A stretch of DNA of 57,269 nt from Anaerolineales bacterium (GTDB taxonomy: Bacteria; Chloroflexota; Anaerolineae; Anaerolineales; Villigracilaceae), in NCBI GenBank assembly GCA_016789025.1, contig JAEURC010000048.1, positions 1 to 57,269 on the forward strand. Reading direction: 5' to 3'. The notes beneath the pieces were generated by a model. It was not told where the DNA came from and searched no databases. It worked only from the letters and a program-made list of their open reading frames with translations. The position numbers and the translations under genes are program-made. Below are positions 40,779 to 49,896 of the stretch, in pieces. Position 1 is the stretch's first letter; every line of letters starts with the position of its first letter.

Positions 40779-42008
40779 ATGGACTCCAAACCCTCTCTTG
40801 CGGATAAACTCAAGTCGCTCGGCGTCAAAAAAGGAATCCCGCCTCTTTCTCAGAGGAAGCCTGGTTCGCCAACCATCGACGTGGTCGTTCGGGGCAGTTT
40901 CCTCCCCACTCCGCGCGGCGAGGTGTTCGTGGCGGAACAGAATTTTCCTCAAGATTATCATTACGGCAATTCGGCGCTTCTTTCCTCTTTCCCTCTTTCG
41001 TTGGTTTCTCAATGGGCAGGCGATTCCCTGCTTTCCACCCTTTCACTTTCTAAATTTGCTTTCCTCGATACCGAAACATCCGGTCTCTCCGGCGGGACCG
41101 GCACCTGCGCATTTCTCGTAGGTGTGGCTCGTTTTGTCGATGATCAATTTGTGCTAAAGCAATTCTTCATGCGCGATCCTGCCGAAGAAGCGGCTCTGCT
41201 CGATGGGCTGGCGGAGTTTCTCGCGCCATGCGAGGCGTTGGTTTCATTCAATGGCAAGGCGTTCGACGCGCCATTGCTCAGAACACGTTACAAGATACAC
41301 GATACGCCCTGCCCGTTTGACGGGTATTCTCATTTGGATCTGCTCCCACTGGCGCGGCGGTTGTGGCGCGACCGGCTCGAATCGCGCGCGTTGAAATTTT
41401 TAGAAGAGCATGTGCTTGAGTTCAAGCGTTCGAGCGATGAAACGCCCGGGTACGAGATTCCCTGGCTGTATTTTGATTATCTGCGCACCGGCGACGCGTC
41501 TCCGCTGGCGGGGGTGTTCTACCACAACGCCATGGATGTGACCGCGATGGCCGCGTTGCTCGCGCACATGAACGACATGCTGGAGAATCCATACGACGGC
41601 GCGGTTCAGCATGGCTTGGACTTTGTGGCGCTGGGGAAATTGTTCGAGGATCTGGGTCATGCCGAAGAAGCGGCGAAACTGTTCGAGCGTGGACTCGAGT
41701 CTCCTATGGGCGAGGCAGATTTCCACGTGGCGGTGAAGCGGTTGTCCATCCTACAAAAGAAGCGCGGCGGGTATGAGGAGGCGGTGCGCTTGTGGAAAAA
41801 GGCGGCAAAGGCGGGGCATATCTACGCACATATCGAATTGGCGAAATATTATGAACATAAAATGCGCGATGTGAAAGCCGCGCTCAAGTGGACCGAGTCG
41901 GCGCGCAAACAGACAGAACGCGCCGACTTGCCAGCTTACGAGCGCAAACACTGGCTGGAAGAAATTGCTCATCGGTTGGCGCGTTTGGAGCGCAAAGACG
42001 GTTTATAA
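40779..42008 (+). CDS. YprB-like ribonuclease-H-fold nuclease with C-terminal TPR
   Basis: The 409-residue protein has an exonuclease domain with FAFLDTETSGLSGGTG (Asp, Glu), VSFNGKAFDAPLLRTRY (Asp) and FYHNAMDVTAMAAL (Asp), as in the YprB/RNase_H_2 group. The C-terminal 130 residues form TPR/Sel1-like helices (GLDFVALGKLFEDLGHAEEA, AGHIYAHIELAKYYEHK). It is likely a cytoplasmic metal-dependent nuclease with a helical protein-binding tail. AAGGA lies 5 bp before ATG. A repeat-like run (ctttcctctttccctctttc) is coded near 40980. Confidence 0.82.
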   Translation: MDSKPSLADKLKSLGVKKGIPPLSQRKPGSPTIDVVVRGSFLPTPRGEVFVAEQNFPQDYHYGNSALLSSFPLSLVSQWAGDSLLSTLSLSKFAFLDTETSGLSGGTGTCAFLVGVARFVDDQFVLKQFFMRDPAEEAALLDGLAEFLAPCEALVSFNGKAFDAPLLRTRYKIHDTPCPFDGYSHLDLLPLARRLWRDRLESRALKFLEEHVLEFKRSSDETPGYEIPWLYFDYLRTGDASPLAGVFYHNAMDVTAMAALLAHMNDMLENPYDGAVQHGLDFVALGKLFEDLGHAEEAAKLFERGLESPMGEADFHVAVKRLSILQKKRGGYEEAVRLWKKAAKAGHIYAHIELAKYYEHKMRDVKAALKWTESARKQTERADLPAYERKHWLEEIAHRLARLERKDGL

Positions 42009-42039
42009 TGGGCGCATTCTCTGTTTTGAAGGAGGCGCC

Positions 42040-42450
42040 ATGGAGATCGTCGTTTCTAAACAAACGAGCCGTGTGGAAGTGACCATCGTGGGGTTGAGCG
42101 GCGAGGTGGACGGGCAGAATTTTCAGCAGGTGATCGACAAGGCAAGGGAGTTGTACGCCGCCGGCGCGCGCGATTTTTTGGTGGATATGAGTAGTCTAAC
42201 GTATATCTCCAGCGCGGGTTTGGTGGCGATCCATAGCATTGCCCTGTTGGTGCGCGGCGAACCATTGCCGGATACCGAGTCGGGCTGGTCGGCGTATCGC
42301 TCGATGGGAAAGACCCGGGAAATCGGCAAGCAACAACATATCAAGTTGTCGAATCCCAACGAACAGATCAGGGGCGTTTTGGAGATGGTCGGGTTTGATA
42401 GCGCATTCGAGATTTTTTCGAACCTCGACGATGCGGTCAGAGCATTCTGA
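42040..42450 (+). CDS. STAS-domain protein (anti-anti-sigma-like)
   Basis: The 136-residue protein has the STAS pattern: VTIVGLSGEVDGQNFQQVID, DFLVDMSSLTYISSAGLVAI and IRGVLEMVGFDSAFEIFSN. The Ser-Ser-Ala-Gly turn is the usual kinase target in anti-sigma antagonists. A 20-residue loop (PLPDTESGWSAYRSMGKTRE) between the helix and the next strand is longer than usual. The start ATG 42040 is fixed by GGAGG at 42031. No anti-sigma kinase is adjacent; the Ser/Thr kinase at 55-57 kb is a distant candidate only. Confidence 0.85.
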   Translation: MEIVVSKQTSRVEVTIVGLSGEVDGQNFQQVIDKARELYAAGARDFLVDMSSLTYISSAGLVAIHSIALLVRGEPLPDTESGWSAYRSMGKTREIGKQQHIKLSNPNEQIRGVLEMVGFDSAFEIFSNLDDAVRAF

Positions 42451-42515
42451 TCTTAAGAAAGCGATGTGGGAGTTTGCCATGTCGCTTTTTATTTTAAGTG
42501 GTTCTCCTGTAATTC

Positions 42516-42663
42516 ACTCATCTTACGCAATGTCCTTCTTCCGAAGGACATCGGGACGATGTGAGCGGAGCGAAGAATCTCGATCACTGTCGTAGAGACC
42601 CTTCGCTGACGCTCAGGGTGACATGCTTTCAGGCGTAAAAGTATCAAAGTGCGTAAGGTGAGT
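42516..42663. repeat. Compound repeat bounded by inverted ACTCA(C/T)CTTACGCA ends
   Basis: ACTCATCTTACGCA (42516) and TGCGTAAGGTGAGT (42650) are inverted with one mismatch. Between them lies a copy of the gagcgaagaatctcgatc.../ctcagggtgacatg family (42533-42626). The end sequence AACTCACCTTACGC recurs at 44436. It looks like a small non-autonomous element. Confidence 0.75.
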
Positions 42664-42691
42664 TAAGTGAACGCAAAACATAGGAGCGAAT

Positions 42692-42892
42692 GTGAATCTG
42701 TTCATGGCTGTCGTGTTAGTCGGCGTTGTTTTGTACGAGTTGTTCACCGGAAATATTCCCGTTCGCTACGGATCCACGGTCAGTAGGAAGCGATCGATCT
42801 CACGGAGCGAGCGACCGATCGCGTTTTGGTTTTGGGTGATCCTTCAGGCGCTCATTGCCGTGTTGTTCGGCTTTGGAATTATCAATCTTTGA
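42692..42892 (+). CDS. Small membrane protein next to the ferric-reductase-like gene
   Basis: The protein has 66 residues with two hydrophobic segments (MAVVLVGVVLYELFTGNIPV and IAFWFWVILQALIAVLFGFG) and a basic loop (SRKRSISRSE). GTG 42692 follows AGGAG; ATG 42704 is an alternative. It ends 14 bp before the reductase start and is likely a partner or accessory of it. No family recognised. Confidence 0.65.
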   Translation: MNLFMAVVLVGVVLYELFTGNIPVRYGSTVSRKRSISRSERPIAFWFWVILQALIAVLFGFGIINL

Positions 42893-42906
42893 TTTGTGGA
42901 GTTACT

Positions 42907-44190
42907 ATGAAACGCGGCAACTTGGGCAACTGGTTTGTCATCTTCCTGGTTCTTCTGACCATTATCGTCTGGCTCGTTTTTCCCCCGGCAAATGAAGGGC
43001 AGGAGAATTTCATTCGTCAGTATGCCGGTGAAATCATCGGCTCGATCAACATTGTGTTGATGTCGGTCTCGTTATTCCTTTCCACGCGACCCAAGTGGGC
43101 GGAAAAATATTTCGGCGGGCTGGATAAGATGTACGTCACGCATCGCCATACTTCGACCGCCGCCCTGCTGTTGATTTTTGTCCACGTGTTGACGGTGCCC
43201 ATCTCGTTGAGCGGCTGGGCGTTGGGCAATTATCTGGGCGTGATTGCCTTCACAGGGATCGTTTCCATCGCGCTGGTCAGTCTCGCGCCGCGCATCTCGT
43301 TTTTGAACAAGATCACGGGCGGAACGTACGAAGGTTGGAAGAACCTCAAAAAATATGTGGGTATCTTTTTCATCCTGGCTTTCTTTCATTCGTTGACCAT
43401 CGGTCATCCGCTGGATGCGTTCATTGCCATCAATTATGTGCAAATCTTTTTCATTATCGGCGCGGTGTCGTATCTGTACACGGAAGTATTCGGCGGGTGG
43501 TTCAAAAAATATATCCCGTACGTGGTGGAAGCGGTGAATCACCCAAACGGTTCGACCACCGAAGTGATTCTGCGCGCCAAAAAGAATCCGATTCAGCGCC
43601 AGCGGGCGGGACAATTCCTCTTCGTCCGCTTTCCCAATGACAAGAACCTGAACGAGTCGCATCCGTTCACCATTTCGAGCGCGCCTGGCGAGGATGTGTT
43701 GCGCCTCACCATCAAAGCCTCCGGAGATTTCACTCGCGCCTTGTTCCATGAACTCAAACCGGGCGCCAATGCCATCGTGGAAGGCGCGCATGGCATGTTC
43801 GACTATAAGACCGGGGGACAAAAACAGATCTGGATCGGCGGCGGCATCGGTGTAACGCCGTTCCTCTCGTTCATCCGCGATATGAACGGCGATCTTAACC
43901 GCGAGGTTGATTTCTATTTCACCGCGCGTCATCCCGAGGAAGCCATTTTCAAGGAGGAGATCGAAGCGGCGGCGAAGAAAAATCCGCGTCTGAAGCCGCG
44001 CGTTCGCTTCTCGTCCACCATGGGATCGTTGACCATCGAAGAGATCGCGGCAAATGCGGGCGGAAATGTCAGCGGGCATCACGTCTACATGTGCGGACCG
44101 CTCCCTATGACGCAGGCGTTCGAGAAGAAATTCATCGAACTGGGCGTGCCGCCCGAAAACATCCATTATGAAGAATTCAATTTCAGGTAA
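42907..44190 (+). CDS. Ferric-reductase-like transmembrane flavoprotein (NOX/FRE type)
   Basis: The 427-residue protein has about six membrane helices with the haem-ligand-like His residues (KMYVTHRHTSTAALLLIFVHV and FILAFFHSLTIGHPL). A ferredoxin-reductase unit follows: FAD site HPFTISSAP, NAD(P)H site IGGGIGVTPFLSFI, and MCGPLPMTQAF with the C-terminal EEFNFR. It passes electrons from NAD(P)H through FAD and haem across the membrane, for example to ferric iron. ATG 42907 is preferred because GGAG precedes it; the longer frame runs into the preceding gene. Confidence 0.9.
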   Translation: MKRGNLGNWFVIFLVLLTIIVWLVFPPANEGQENFIRQYAGEIIGSINIVLMSVSLFLSTRPKWAEKYFGGLDKMYVTHRHTSTAALLLIFVHVLTVPISLSGWALGNYLGVIAFTGIVSIALVSLAPRISFLNKITGGTYEGWKNLKKYVGIFFILAFFHSLTIGHPLDAFIAINYVQIFFIIGAVSYLYTEVFGGWFKKYIPYVVEAVNHPNGSTTEVILRAKKNPIQRQRAGQFLFVRFPNDKNLNESHPFTISSAPGEDVLRLTIKASGDFTRALFHELKPGANAIVEGAHGMFDYKTGGQKQIWIGGGIGVTPFLSFIRDMNGDLNREVDFYFTARHPEEAIFKEEIEAAAKKNPRLKPRVRFSSTMGSLTIEEIAANAGGNVSGHHVYMCGPLPMTQAFEKKFIELGVPPENIHYEEFNFR

Positions 44191-44202
44191 ACCGGAGAAA
44201 CC

Positions 44203-44355
44203 ATGTATCAACGTTATCGAGAACGCCGCCGCAGAAGGCGACAGTACAACTCTGAGCATAGCCCCAGATTGCGAATGAAACCGACCGTGCAGATCCTGAT
44301 CGTGTTGCTCGCTGTGCTGGCGGTATATATCATCCTTACCAACGGCGCGCGCTAG
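44203..44355 (+). CDS. 50-residue arginine-rich single-helix membrane protein
   Basis: This small ORF reads MYQRYRERRRRRRQYNSEHS, then a helix VQILIVLLAVLAVYIIL and a short tail. GGAGA lies 4 bp before the ATG, 12 bp after the reductase stop, so co-translation is likely. The very basic N-terminus should stay inside. No family recognised; a terminator follows 19 bp later. Confidence 0.6.
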   Translation: MYQRYRERRRRRRQYNSEHSPRLRMKPTVQILIVLLAVLAVYIILTNGAR

Positions 44356-44374
44356 AAAGTTTGATGCCCATCCC

Positions 44375-44402
44375 AGCCCCGGAAATTTTCCGGGGCTGTT
44401 TT
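44375..44402 (+). terminator. Intrinsic terminator after the reductase operon
   Basis: AGCCCCGGAAA / TTTCCGGGGCT form an 11-bp stem with a 1-2-base loop region, followed by gttttctt. Confidence 0.9.
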
Positions 44403-44403
44403 C

Positions 44404-44660
44404 TTGCGGATGATACAATACCAACTATCTGATGAACTCACCTTACGCGCTGTTCCGTACCGCACGCCTGTCCTGGCGGACGGCGTCAGGGAAGTTCACT
44501 TTGCGACCTGGGCTGAGGAAAAACGGGCGAATGGCAAGATAAATCTTGCCGTACTGCGTAATGCGAAATTTATTTCGCGTTTCAGGTTACTCTTGCGCAA
44601 GAGCGACATGAATGTCGCATTACGAGAGCCAAATTGACCTCAACTGCGTAACATCAGTTA
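44404..44660. repeat. Repeat-filled gap, first half
   Basis: It begins with AACTCACCTTACGC (44436), the same end sequence as the element at 42516, and contains the palindromic words ggcaagataaatcttgcc and gcgacatgaatgtcgc. The 77-residue open frame across it is built from these words and is not called a gene. Confidence 0.65.
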
Positions 44661-44719
44661 CTCGGTGAAAATCTGCAGAAATCTTCGGCTCAAAATCCTT
44701 CGCAAGAGACTTAATATCC

Positions 44720-44857
44720 GATTACCTTATACTTTGTTTTTGGACGCTGATAAACGCAGATGGACGCAGATTTTTTTGACAGTTCTGCCGAAAAAACAAC
44801 AAGGAACAGCGTTTTCAGCGTTCATCTGCGTCCCGATTTTAAGAGTGTAAGGTAATC
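44720..44857. repeat. 138-bp MITE-like element with 14-bp inverted ends
   Basis: GATTACCTTATACT (44720) and AGTGTAAGGTAATC (44844) are inverted with one mismatch. Inside, gctgataaacgcagatggac and gcgttcatctgcgtcc pair as a second, inner hairpin. No coding capacity. Similar nested design to the other repeat modules. Confidence 0.7.
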
Positions 44858-44982
44858 AAATCCAATATCAGTAGATCTCGAAAACGCCGCGTAATTTGCG
44901 CTCTCCAGCGCAAATACGGCGATAGAGACCGCCAAATACGCGCTTTCGTGAAGTACTGAATATATATTTCCCGGAGGAAACT

Positions 44983-45531
44983 ATGACGCAAATCGACGAT
45001 CTCGTAAAAATGGGCGACCGTGAAACCCTCTACGAACTGATGACCGAGGATGACGAATGGCTGACGCGCCTCGAATCTGCCGAAGGTCTCATTGAGTTGG
45101 GCGACCAGCGCGGGTACGAATTTCTCATCTCGGTGACGATGGGCGATGATGAGGAAATGCTCGAAGTGGCGAACGAGATCCTCGCCTCGCCGCAAGCGAT
45201 GAAGATGAAACGCCAGATCGAGTCGGAGCAACAGGCTGAACGCCGGATTCGAATCGAATCGGCAAAGAAGCGCCTGTTGCAGGGCGGAAAGGTTTACCGT
45301 TACAAAATGGCGCACCTACCGTCGAACGCGTTGATGGGTGACGATCCGTTCAGCAAGGGATATGAAGTTCCCGCGCTCGACAACATCGGCTTGGATGGAT
45401 GGGAGGTTGTGCATGTGCTTCCGATCCGACGCGCCATAGCCACCGGCGGCGAAAACGAATTATTCACCGGGGTATATTGCCTGCTCAAAAAAGAAATTCT
45501 GCCGGGCGAAAGCATCGATCTCGAAGGCTGA
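44983..45531 (+). CDS. HEAT-like repeat protein with DUF4177-like C-terminus
   Basis: The 182-residue protein starts with helical pairs (IDDLVKMGDRETLYELMTED, RLESAEGLIELGDQRGYEFL) and a charged helix (MKMKRQIESEQQAERRIRIE). The C-terminus, YRYKMAHLP...NIGLDGWEVVHVLPI then GVYCLLKK, matches DUF4177. Function unknown. A GGAGG site lies 8 bp before ATG 44983. It seems to be a stand-alone cytoplasmic gene between a repeat zone and the metal operon. Confidence 0.7.
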   Translation: MTQIDDLVKMGDRETLYELMTEDDEWLTRLESAEGLIELGDQRGYEFLISVTMGDDEEMLEVANEILASPQAMKMKRQIESEQQAERRIRIESAKKRLLQGGKVYRYKMAHLPSNALMGDDPFSKGYEVPALDNIGLDGWEVVHVLPIRRAIATGGENELFTGVYCLLKKEILPGESIDLEG

Positions 45532-45573
45532 GACGCTCTTTCTCAGGCAAACGGCAATTGCCTTGAAATATTC

Positions 45574-48075
45574 ATGCGGAAAAATAAAAGCCGAATCATC
45601 ATCGTCCTGCTGGCTCTGTTCGCGTTCCTGTTGACCCGCGCCGGAACCGTTTATGCGCATCCTGCCGATGGGTACACTCACATCATCCGCGCGGAGGTCA
45701 CAGCGGGAGGCCTTTCTATCAATTGGGAGGTGAAGCCCGGGCTGTTATTGGTTGCCTATGCCTGGCATCAAGTGGATGTGGACAAAGATAACACCCTCAG
45801 CGAACAGGAAAAACAAAATTGGGCGCAAGCCGTTGCGCGATTTCTTTCCGCTTCCATCGACGGGGTGAGCCTGCCTCTCCACCTGGAGGATTCAACCTTC
45901 CCCTCGAGTTTGGAGGCGTTTCAGTCCGGCGCCGAAACGCTCACGTTGCATTTTTCCGCAACATGGATGGCGCGCCCCGGTGAATCGTTCGAACTGGTTC
46001 TGTGGAACGAGATGGAACCGGCGAAATCGACCAATTGGTATTTCATCACCGCGCAAGACAAACTGAAATTTCCCACCCCGTTGCAGGAGGGCAACCGCAT
46101 CGCAGTGACGTTGATCCCGCCGGCGAAACAACAGGCGGGATCAACATCCTTATGGGTGGAATGGGATTCCGGCCTGCCGTCGATTCCATCAACCTCTCAA
46201 GATTCTACTTCTCAGCCTGCCGAAAACACGCCCCCCAGCCTTTCGGACGCTAACTCGCGCGAAGTTCTGCTTGACCTGATTCGCAAACAGGAAGTTTCCG
46301 CGTCGTTTTATTTTCTGGCGCTTACGATCTCGCTGGTGTTGGGCGCCTTGCACGCTCTCACGCCAGGTCATGGCAAGACGATCGTGGCGGCATACCTCGT
46401 CGGCTCGCGCGGCACTGCAAAGCACGCGGTTGTGCTTGGAAGCGTGGTGACGCTCACTCACACCGGCTCTGTGTTGTTGCTCGGCGTTGTCACGTTAACC
46501 GTCTCGCAATATTTTTTGCCCACCGTGTTCATTCCGCTCCTTGAATTGCTCTCTGGCTTGCTCATTGTAGGATTGGGACTGTATCTTCTGATACAACGCT
46601 ATCGGGCCTGGAGGCAAAAGCCCGCTCCTCCAAAGCGGAAAATTTCGTTATCGCCGGTCACTACCGGTAAAATCTTGGGCGCGGTCACAATTCAAGCGCC
46701 AACGGCTGGCTTGCATCATCACGGCGACGGCAAACTCCACTCACATGATGTGCCGGAGACGATCACCTGGCGGTCTTTGATCGCGTTGGGCGTCAGCGGC
46801 GGGCTGGTTCCATGCCCCGATGCGATTGCGATCCTTTTGGTGGCGATCGCGATCAACCGCATCCTACTGGGACTGGCGTTGATCGTTTCATTCAGCCTAG
46901 GGCTTGCCTTCGTGTTGATCGTCATCGGCTTGGTGATGGTGAACAGCCGCCGCCTGTTCGACCGCTTCGGCGCATTCGACCGCGTCGCGCCGATTCTGCC
47001 GGTGGTCAGCGCATTGGTGGTCTTTGCCCTCGGCGTGGCGCTGACTATGGGAGCGTATGCCCGGTTTGCGGACGAACTCGAGTTGGCGAAAGCAGGCTCC
47101 ACTCCGGGAAATGAATCGCAGATCCTGTATCTTTCGAGAGGGGAGGAGGATGTCCAACAGTTGTTTGTCACATCCGCCAATGGAGCGGTTCTCTTAAGTG
47201 GCGAACGCGATAACGTGGCGGGATACGCGCTTTCACCGGACGGTTCGCAAGTGATCTACAACACCCGCACAGAAAAACTGGAAAACGGTCTCTGGCTGGT
47301 GAATCTGATGAAACGCGAACGAACAAAATTGCTCGATTGTGTTCGCGCGCTCTGCTCGCGACCGGTCTTTTCGCCGGATGGCAACGAGATCGTTTATGAA
47401 TATCTGAACTACCCGGACGGAAAAAATATATTGATCAGCCCGCGCTGGATGAACCTGCGCACCGGGGAAAACAAACCGCTGTTCAAAACGATGAACTTCC
47501 CCGGCTCGGCTCCGCGCTGGTCGCCGGATGGCGCGTGGTTGAGTTACTCTGCCGCGGGCGGTTTGCGTTTGTACAACACGCAGACCGGCGAAAATCGTCT
47601 GGTGAAAAGTTTATACTCCTATGCCGCAGAATGGTCGCCGGGCGGCGATGCGATTTTATATCTCGATGCGATCATAAAGGACGACCAGCACGTTGTCGCG
47701 CAAGTGTTCGTGTATCGGCTGGCTTCCGACACAGCGCGCAACCTCAGCCCGGATACCGATCATGAAATTCTCTTTGCTACCTGGTCGCCGGACGGCAATT
47801 GGATCGCGTTCATCCGCCGCGACTTCGCCACAGAACGTGGCAACCAGATTTGGGTGATGCGCTCGGACGAGAGCGACGCGCGCGCCCTCACCGATCTGCC
47901 CAACCGGGCACATGGCAGTCTTGCCTGGTCGCCGGACGGAAGCCAATTGTTGTACGATGTAGAATTCATCGATTCGGAATCGTCAGAGCCGCAACTACAA
48001 TTGATCGATATCGCCACCGGGCAAATCACAGAGTTGGGTATCGCCGGTTTCAACGCGCAGTGGCGCGCGCCGTGA
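45574..48075 (+). CDS. NicO-type Ni/Co transporter fused to a PD40 propeller
   Basis: The 833-residue protein has a signal peptide (to VYA/H), an N-terminal outside domain (HPADGYTHIIRAEV...), then a NicO/RcnA-like membrane domain: GALHALTPGHGKTIVAAYLV, a His-rich loop HHHGDGKLHSHD, GVSGGLVPCPDAIAILLVAI and about six to seven helices. From about residue 510 there are six PD40/TolB repeats (YALSPDGSQVIYN, PVFSPDGNEIVYE, PRWSPDGAWLSYS, AEWSPGGDAILYL, ATWSPDGNWIAFI, LAWSPDGSQLLYD). The outside propeller joined to a metal transporter is unusual. The ZnuABC-type genes follow within 31 bp. Confidence 0.85.
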   Translation: MRKNKSRIIIVLLALFAFLLTRAGTVYAHPADGYTHIIRAEVTAGGLSINWEVKPGLLLVAYAWHQVDVDKDNTLSEQEKQNWAQAVARFLSASIDGVSLPLHLEDSTFPSSLEAFQSGAETLTLHFSATWMARPGESFELVLWNEMEPAKSTNWYFITAQDKLKFPTPLQEGNRIAVTLIPPAKQQAGSTSLWVEWDSGLPSIPSTSQDSTSQPAENTPPSLSDANSREVLLDLIRKQEVSASFYFLALTISLVLGALHALTPGHGKTIVAAYLVGSRGTAKHAVVLGSVVTLTHTGSVLLLGVVTLTVSQYFLPTVFIPLLELLSGLLIVGLGLYLLIQRYRAWRQKPAPPKRKISLSPVTTGKILGAVTIQAPTAGLHHHGDGKLHSHDVPETITWRSLIALGVSGGLVPCPDAIAILLVAIAINRILLGLALIVSFSLGLAFVLIVIGLVMVNSRRLFDRFGAFDRVAPILPVVSALVVFALGVALTMGAYARFADELELAKAGSTPGNESQILYLSRGEEDVQQLFVTSANGAVLLSGERDNVAGYALSPDGSQVIYNTRTEKLENGLWLVNLMKRERTKLLDCVRALCSRPVFSPDGNEIVYEYLNYPDGKNILISPRWMNLRTGENKPLFKTMNFPGSAPRWSPDGAWLSYSAAGGLRLYNTQTGENRLVKSLYSYAAEWSPGGDAILYLDAIIKDDQHVVAQVFVYRLASDTARNLSPDTDHEILFATWSPDGNWIAFIRRDFATERGNQIWVMRSDESDARALTDLPNRAHGSLAWSPDGSQLLYDVEFIDSESSEPQLQLIDIATGQITELGIAGFNAQWRAP

Positions 48076-48105
48076 TTGGCGCGTTAATTTTTTAGGAGAC
48101 GTTCC

Positions 48106-49029
48106 ATGGCTCGCCATCTGATTAACCTGATCGTTATAGCGACAACACTCTCTGCCTGCGGAGGGACGCCCGCTTCATCTCCCAGTGAAGTTGCCTCGCC
48201 CGCTTCGACCGAGTCGCAACTTGAGGCGCTTGCCACCACCTCCATGCTTGCCGACATTGCGCAACATGTAGCGGGCGAACGCATCCGCATTGAATCCATT
48301 CTCCCCATCGGCGCGGACCCGCATTCCTATCAATACACGCCGCAAGATGCGACGAAAGTTGCCGATGCGAAACTGCTCATCCTGTTCGACTATGAAACGT
48401 ATGAAACTTTTCTTGAACCGTTGCTTTTAACCGCGGGCGGCAACGCGGAATTTGTCTTTGCTGGCGTGGGTGTGGGCAAAAAAATTGATGTTGACAAAGG
48501 CGGATTCGATCCTCACATCTGGCTCGACCCGAATAACATCATCGTTTGCGTTGAAAATATCCGCGAAGGGTTGACTCACTTCGACCCTGCCGGCGCGGCC
48601 GAATTCAAATCCAACGCCGATGCGTACGTCGCTGAGTTACAAGCCCTTGATGCGTGGATCGTCGAGCAAGTGGATCAAATCCCTGCTGAGAACAGATTGC
48701 TCGTGACGAATCACGAATCGCTTGGCTACTTTGCGGAACGCTATGGCTTTACCATCGTCGGGTCTGTGCTGGAGAGCTTCAGTTCGGGCGCGTCGCCGTC
48801 CGCGCAACAGTTGGCGGCGTTGATCGACCAGGTCAAAGCAAGTAATGCGCCCGCGATTTTTCTGGATGCCGGCGATAACCCCGCGCTCGCCGAACAAATT
48901 GCCGACGAAACGGGCGTACGAGTCGTCCCTGACCTGCATCTTGAATCGCTGACCGATGGCGCGCCCGCCGCAACCTATATTGATATGATGAAATACAATG
49001 TGACGCAAATCGTTGATGCGCTAAAATAG
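48106..49029 (+). CDS. Metal-binding lipoprotein of ABC transporter (ZnuA/TroA family)
   Basis: The 307-residue protein has a short lipoprotein signal (TTLSACGG) and the cluster A-I fold: STMLADI-like ATTSMLADIAQHVAGERI, GADPHSYQY (His73), DPHIWLDP (His137), TNHESLGYFAERYG (His203, Glu204) and FLDAGDNPALAEQIADETG. These supply the metal ligands typical of zinc- or manganese-binding members. It delivers metal to the permease encoded next. No His-rich loop like ZnuA's is present, so manganese or another metal is possible. Confidence 0.9.
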   Translation: MARHLINLIVIATTLSACGGTPASSPSEVASPASTESQLEALATTSMLADIAQHVAGERIRIESILPIGADPHSYQYTPQDATKVADAKLLILFDYETYETFLEPLLLTAGGNAEFVFAGVGVGKKIDVDKGGFDPHIWLDPNNIIVCVENIREGLTHFDPAGAAEFKSNADAYVAELQALDAWIVEQVDQIPAENRLLVTNHESLGYFAERYGFTIVGSVLESFSSGASPSAQQLAALIDQVKASNAPAIFLDAGDNPALAEQIADETGVRVVPDLHLESLTDGAPAATYIDMMKYNVTQIVDALK

Positions 49030-49086
49030 CCCCGCGTAATCCGTATCTCGCAACTCGTATCCCATATCCCGCGCTCTGCTTTTCCC

Positions 49087-49896
49087 ATGTACCCAAACTC
49101 GCCACACCAAGCCAACCAACCCATCCTCGACGTGTCGCATCTTACCGTGCGCTACAACGGAAGGAATGCTCTCGAAAATATCACGTTCCATCTGCACGAA
49201 GGCGAACGCATTGCCGTTGTGGGCCCGAACGGCGCGGGGAAAAGCACGTTGATCAAAACGATCGCCGGTGTTTTACAGCCGTCTTCCGGTGATGTGAACA
49301 TCTACGGATCGCATCCCGATAAACACGTTTGCATCGGCTACATCCCACAGCGCTCGCAAGTGGACTGGAATTTCCCCGTTACGGTGGCGGATGTGGTGAT
49401 GATGGGGCGCTCGGCAAAACTCGGTCCGTTCAACTGGCCCCACAAAAAAGATTGGGAGTTTGTGAACCGCGCGCTCGAAACGGTGGAGATTCACGATCTC
49501 GCCTCGCGCCAGATCAGCCAACTCTCCGGCGGACAGCAACAACGCATGTTCATCGCCCGCGCCATCGCGCAAGAATCCGAACTGATGTTGATGGACGAAC
49601 CGCTTACTGGCTTGGATATCCCGTCGCAGGAGGGGATTTTGAATCTGCTCGACCGCCTCAAGCAGGATAAGGTCACGGTCATGGTCGCCACACACGATCT
49701 CGACCAAGCCGCGAGTCACTTTGACCGCATCCTGTTACTCAATCATCGCATCGTTGCGTTCGGCGTTCCGCAAGAAGTGTTGAAGACAGAAAAACTTTTA
49801 GAAGCCTATGGCGGACGTTTGCGATCAACCGAGAACGGAAATATTTTAGCGATTGATGACTGTTGTGAAGATGATGAGAATGAACACACTCATTGA
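49087..49896 (+). CDS. Metal ABC transporter ATPase (ZnuC/MntA type)
   Basis: The 269-residue protein has Walker A GPNGAGKSTL, signature LSGGQQQR, Walker B ELMLMDEPLTGLD and H-loop ATHDLDQA. The block IGYIPQRSQVDWNFPVTVAD is characteristic of zinc/manganese importers. It overlaps the permease start by 17 bp, so translation is coupled. The acidic/His C-terminus (DDCCEDDENEHTH) is unusual and might sense metal. Confidence 0.93.
   Translation: MYPNSPHQANQPILDVSHLTVRYNGRNALENITFHLHEGERIAVVGPNGAGKSTLIKTIAGVLQPSSGDVNIYGSHPDKHVCIGYIPQRSQVDWNFPVTVADVVMMGRSAKLGPFNWPHKKDWEFVNRALETVEIHDLASRQISQLSGGQQQRMFIARAIAQESELMLMDEPLTGLDIPSQEGILNLLDRLKQDKVTVMVATHDLDQAASHFDRILLLNHRIVAFGVPQEVLKTEKLLEAYGGRLRSTENGNILAIDDCCEDDENEHTH

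Noticed and set aside
44404..44637. 77-residue + strand ORF in the gap after the reductase operon
   Set aside because: It starts inside the terminator's tail and is composed of palindromic repeat words (ggcaagataaatcttgcc, gcgacatgaatgtcgc). No protein family is evident.
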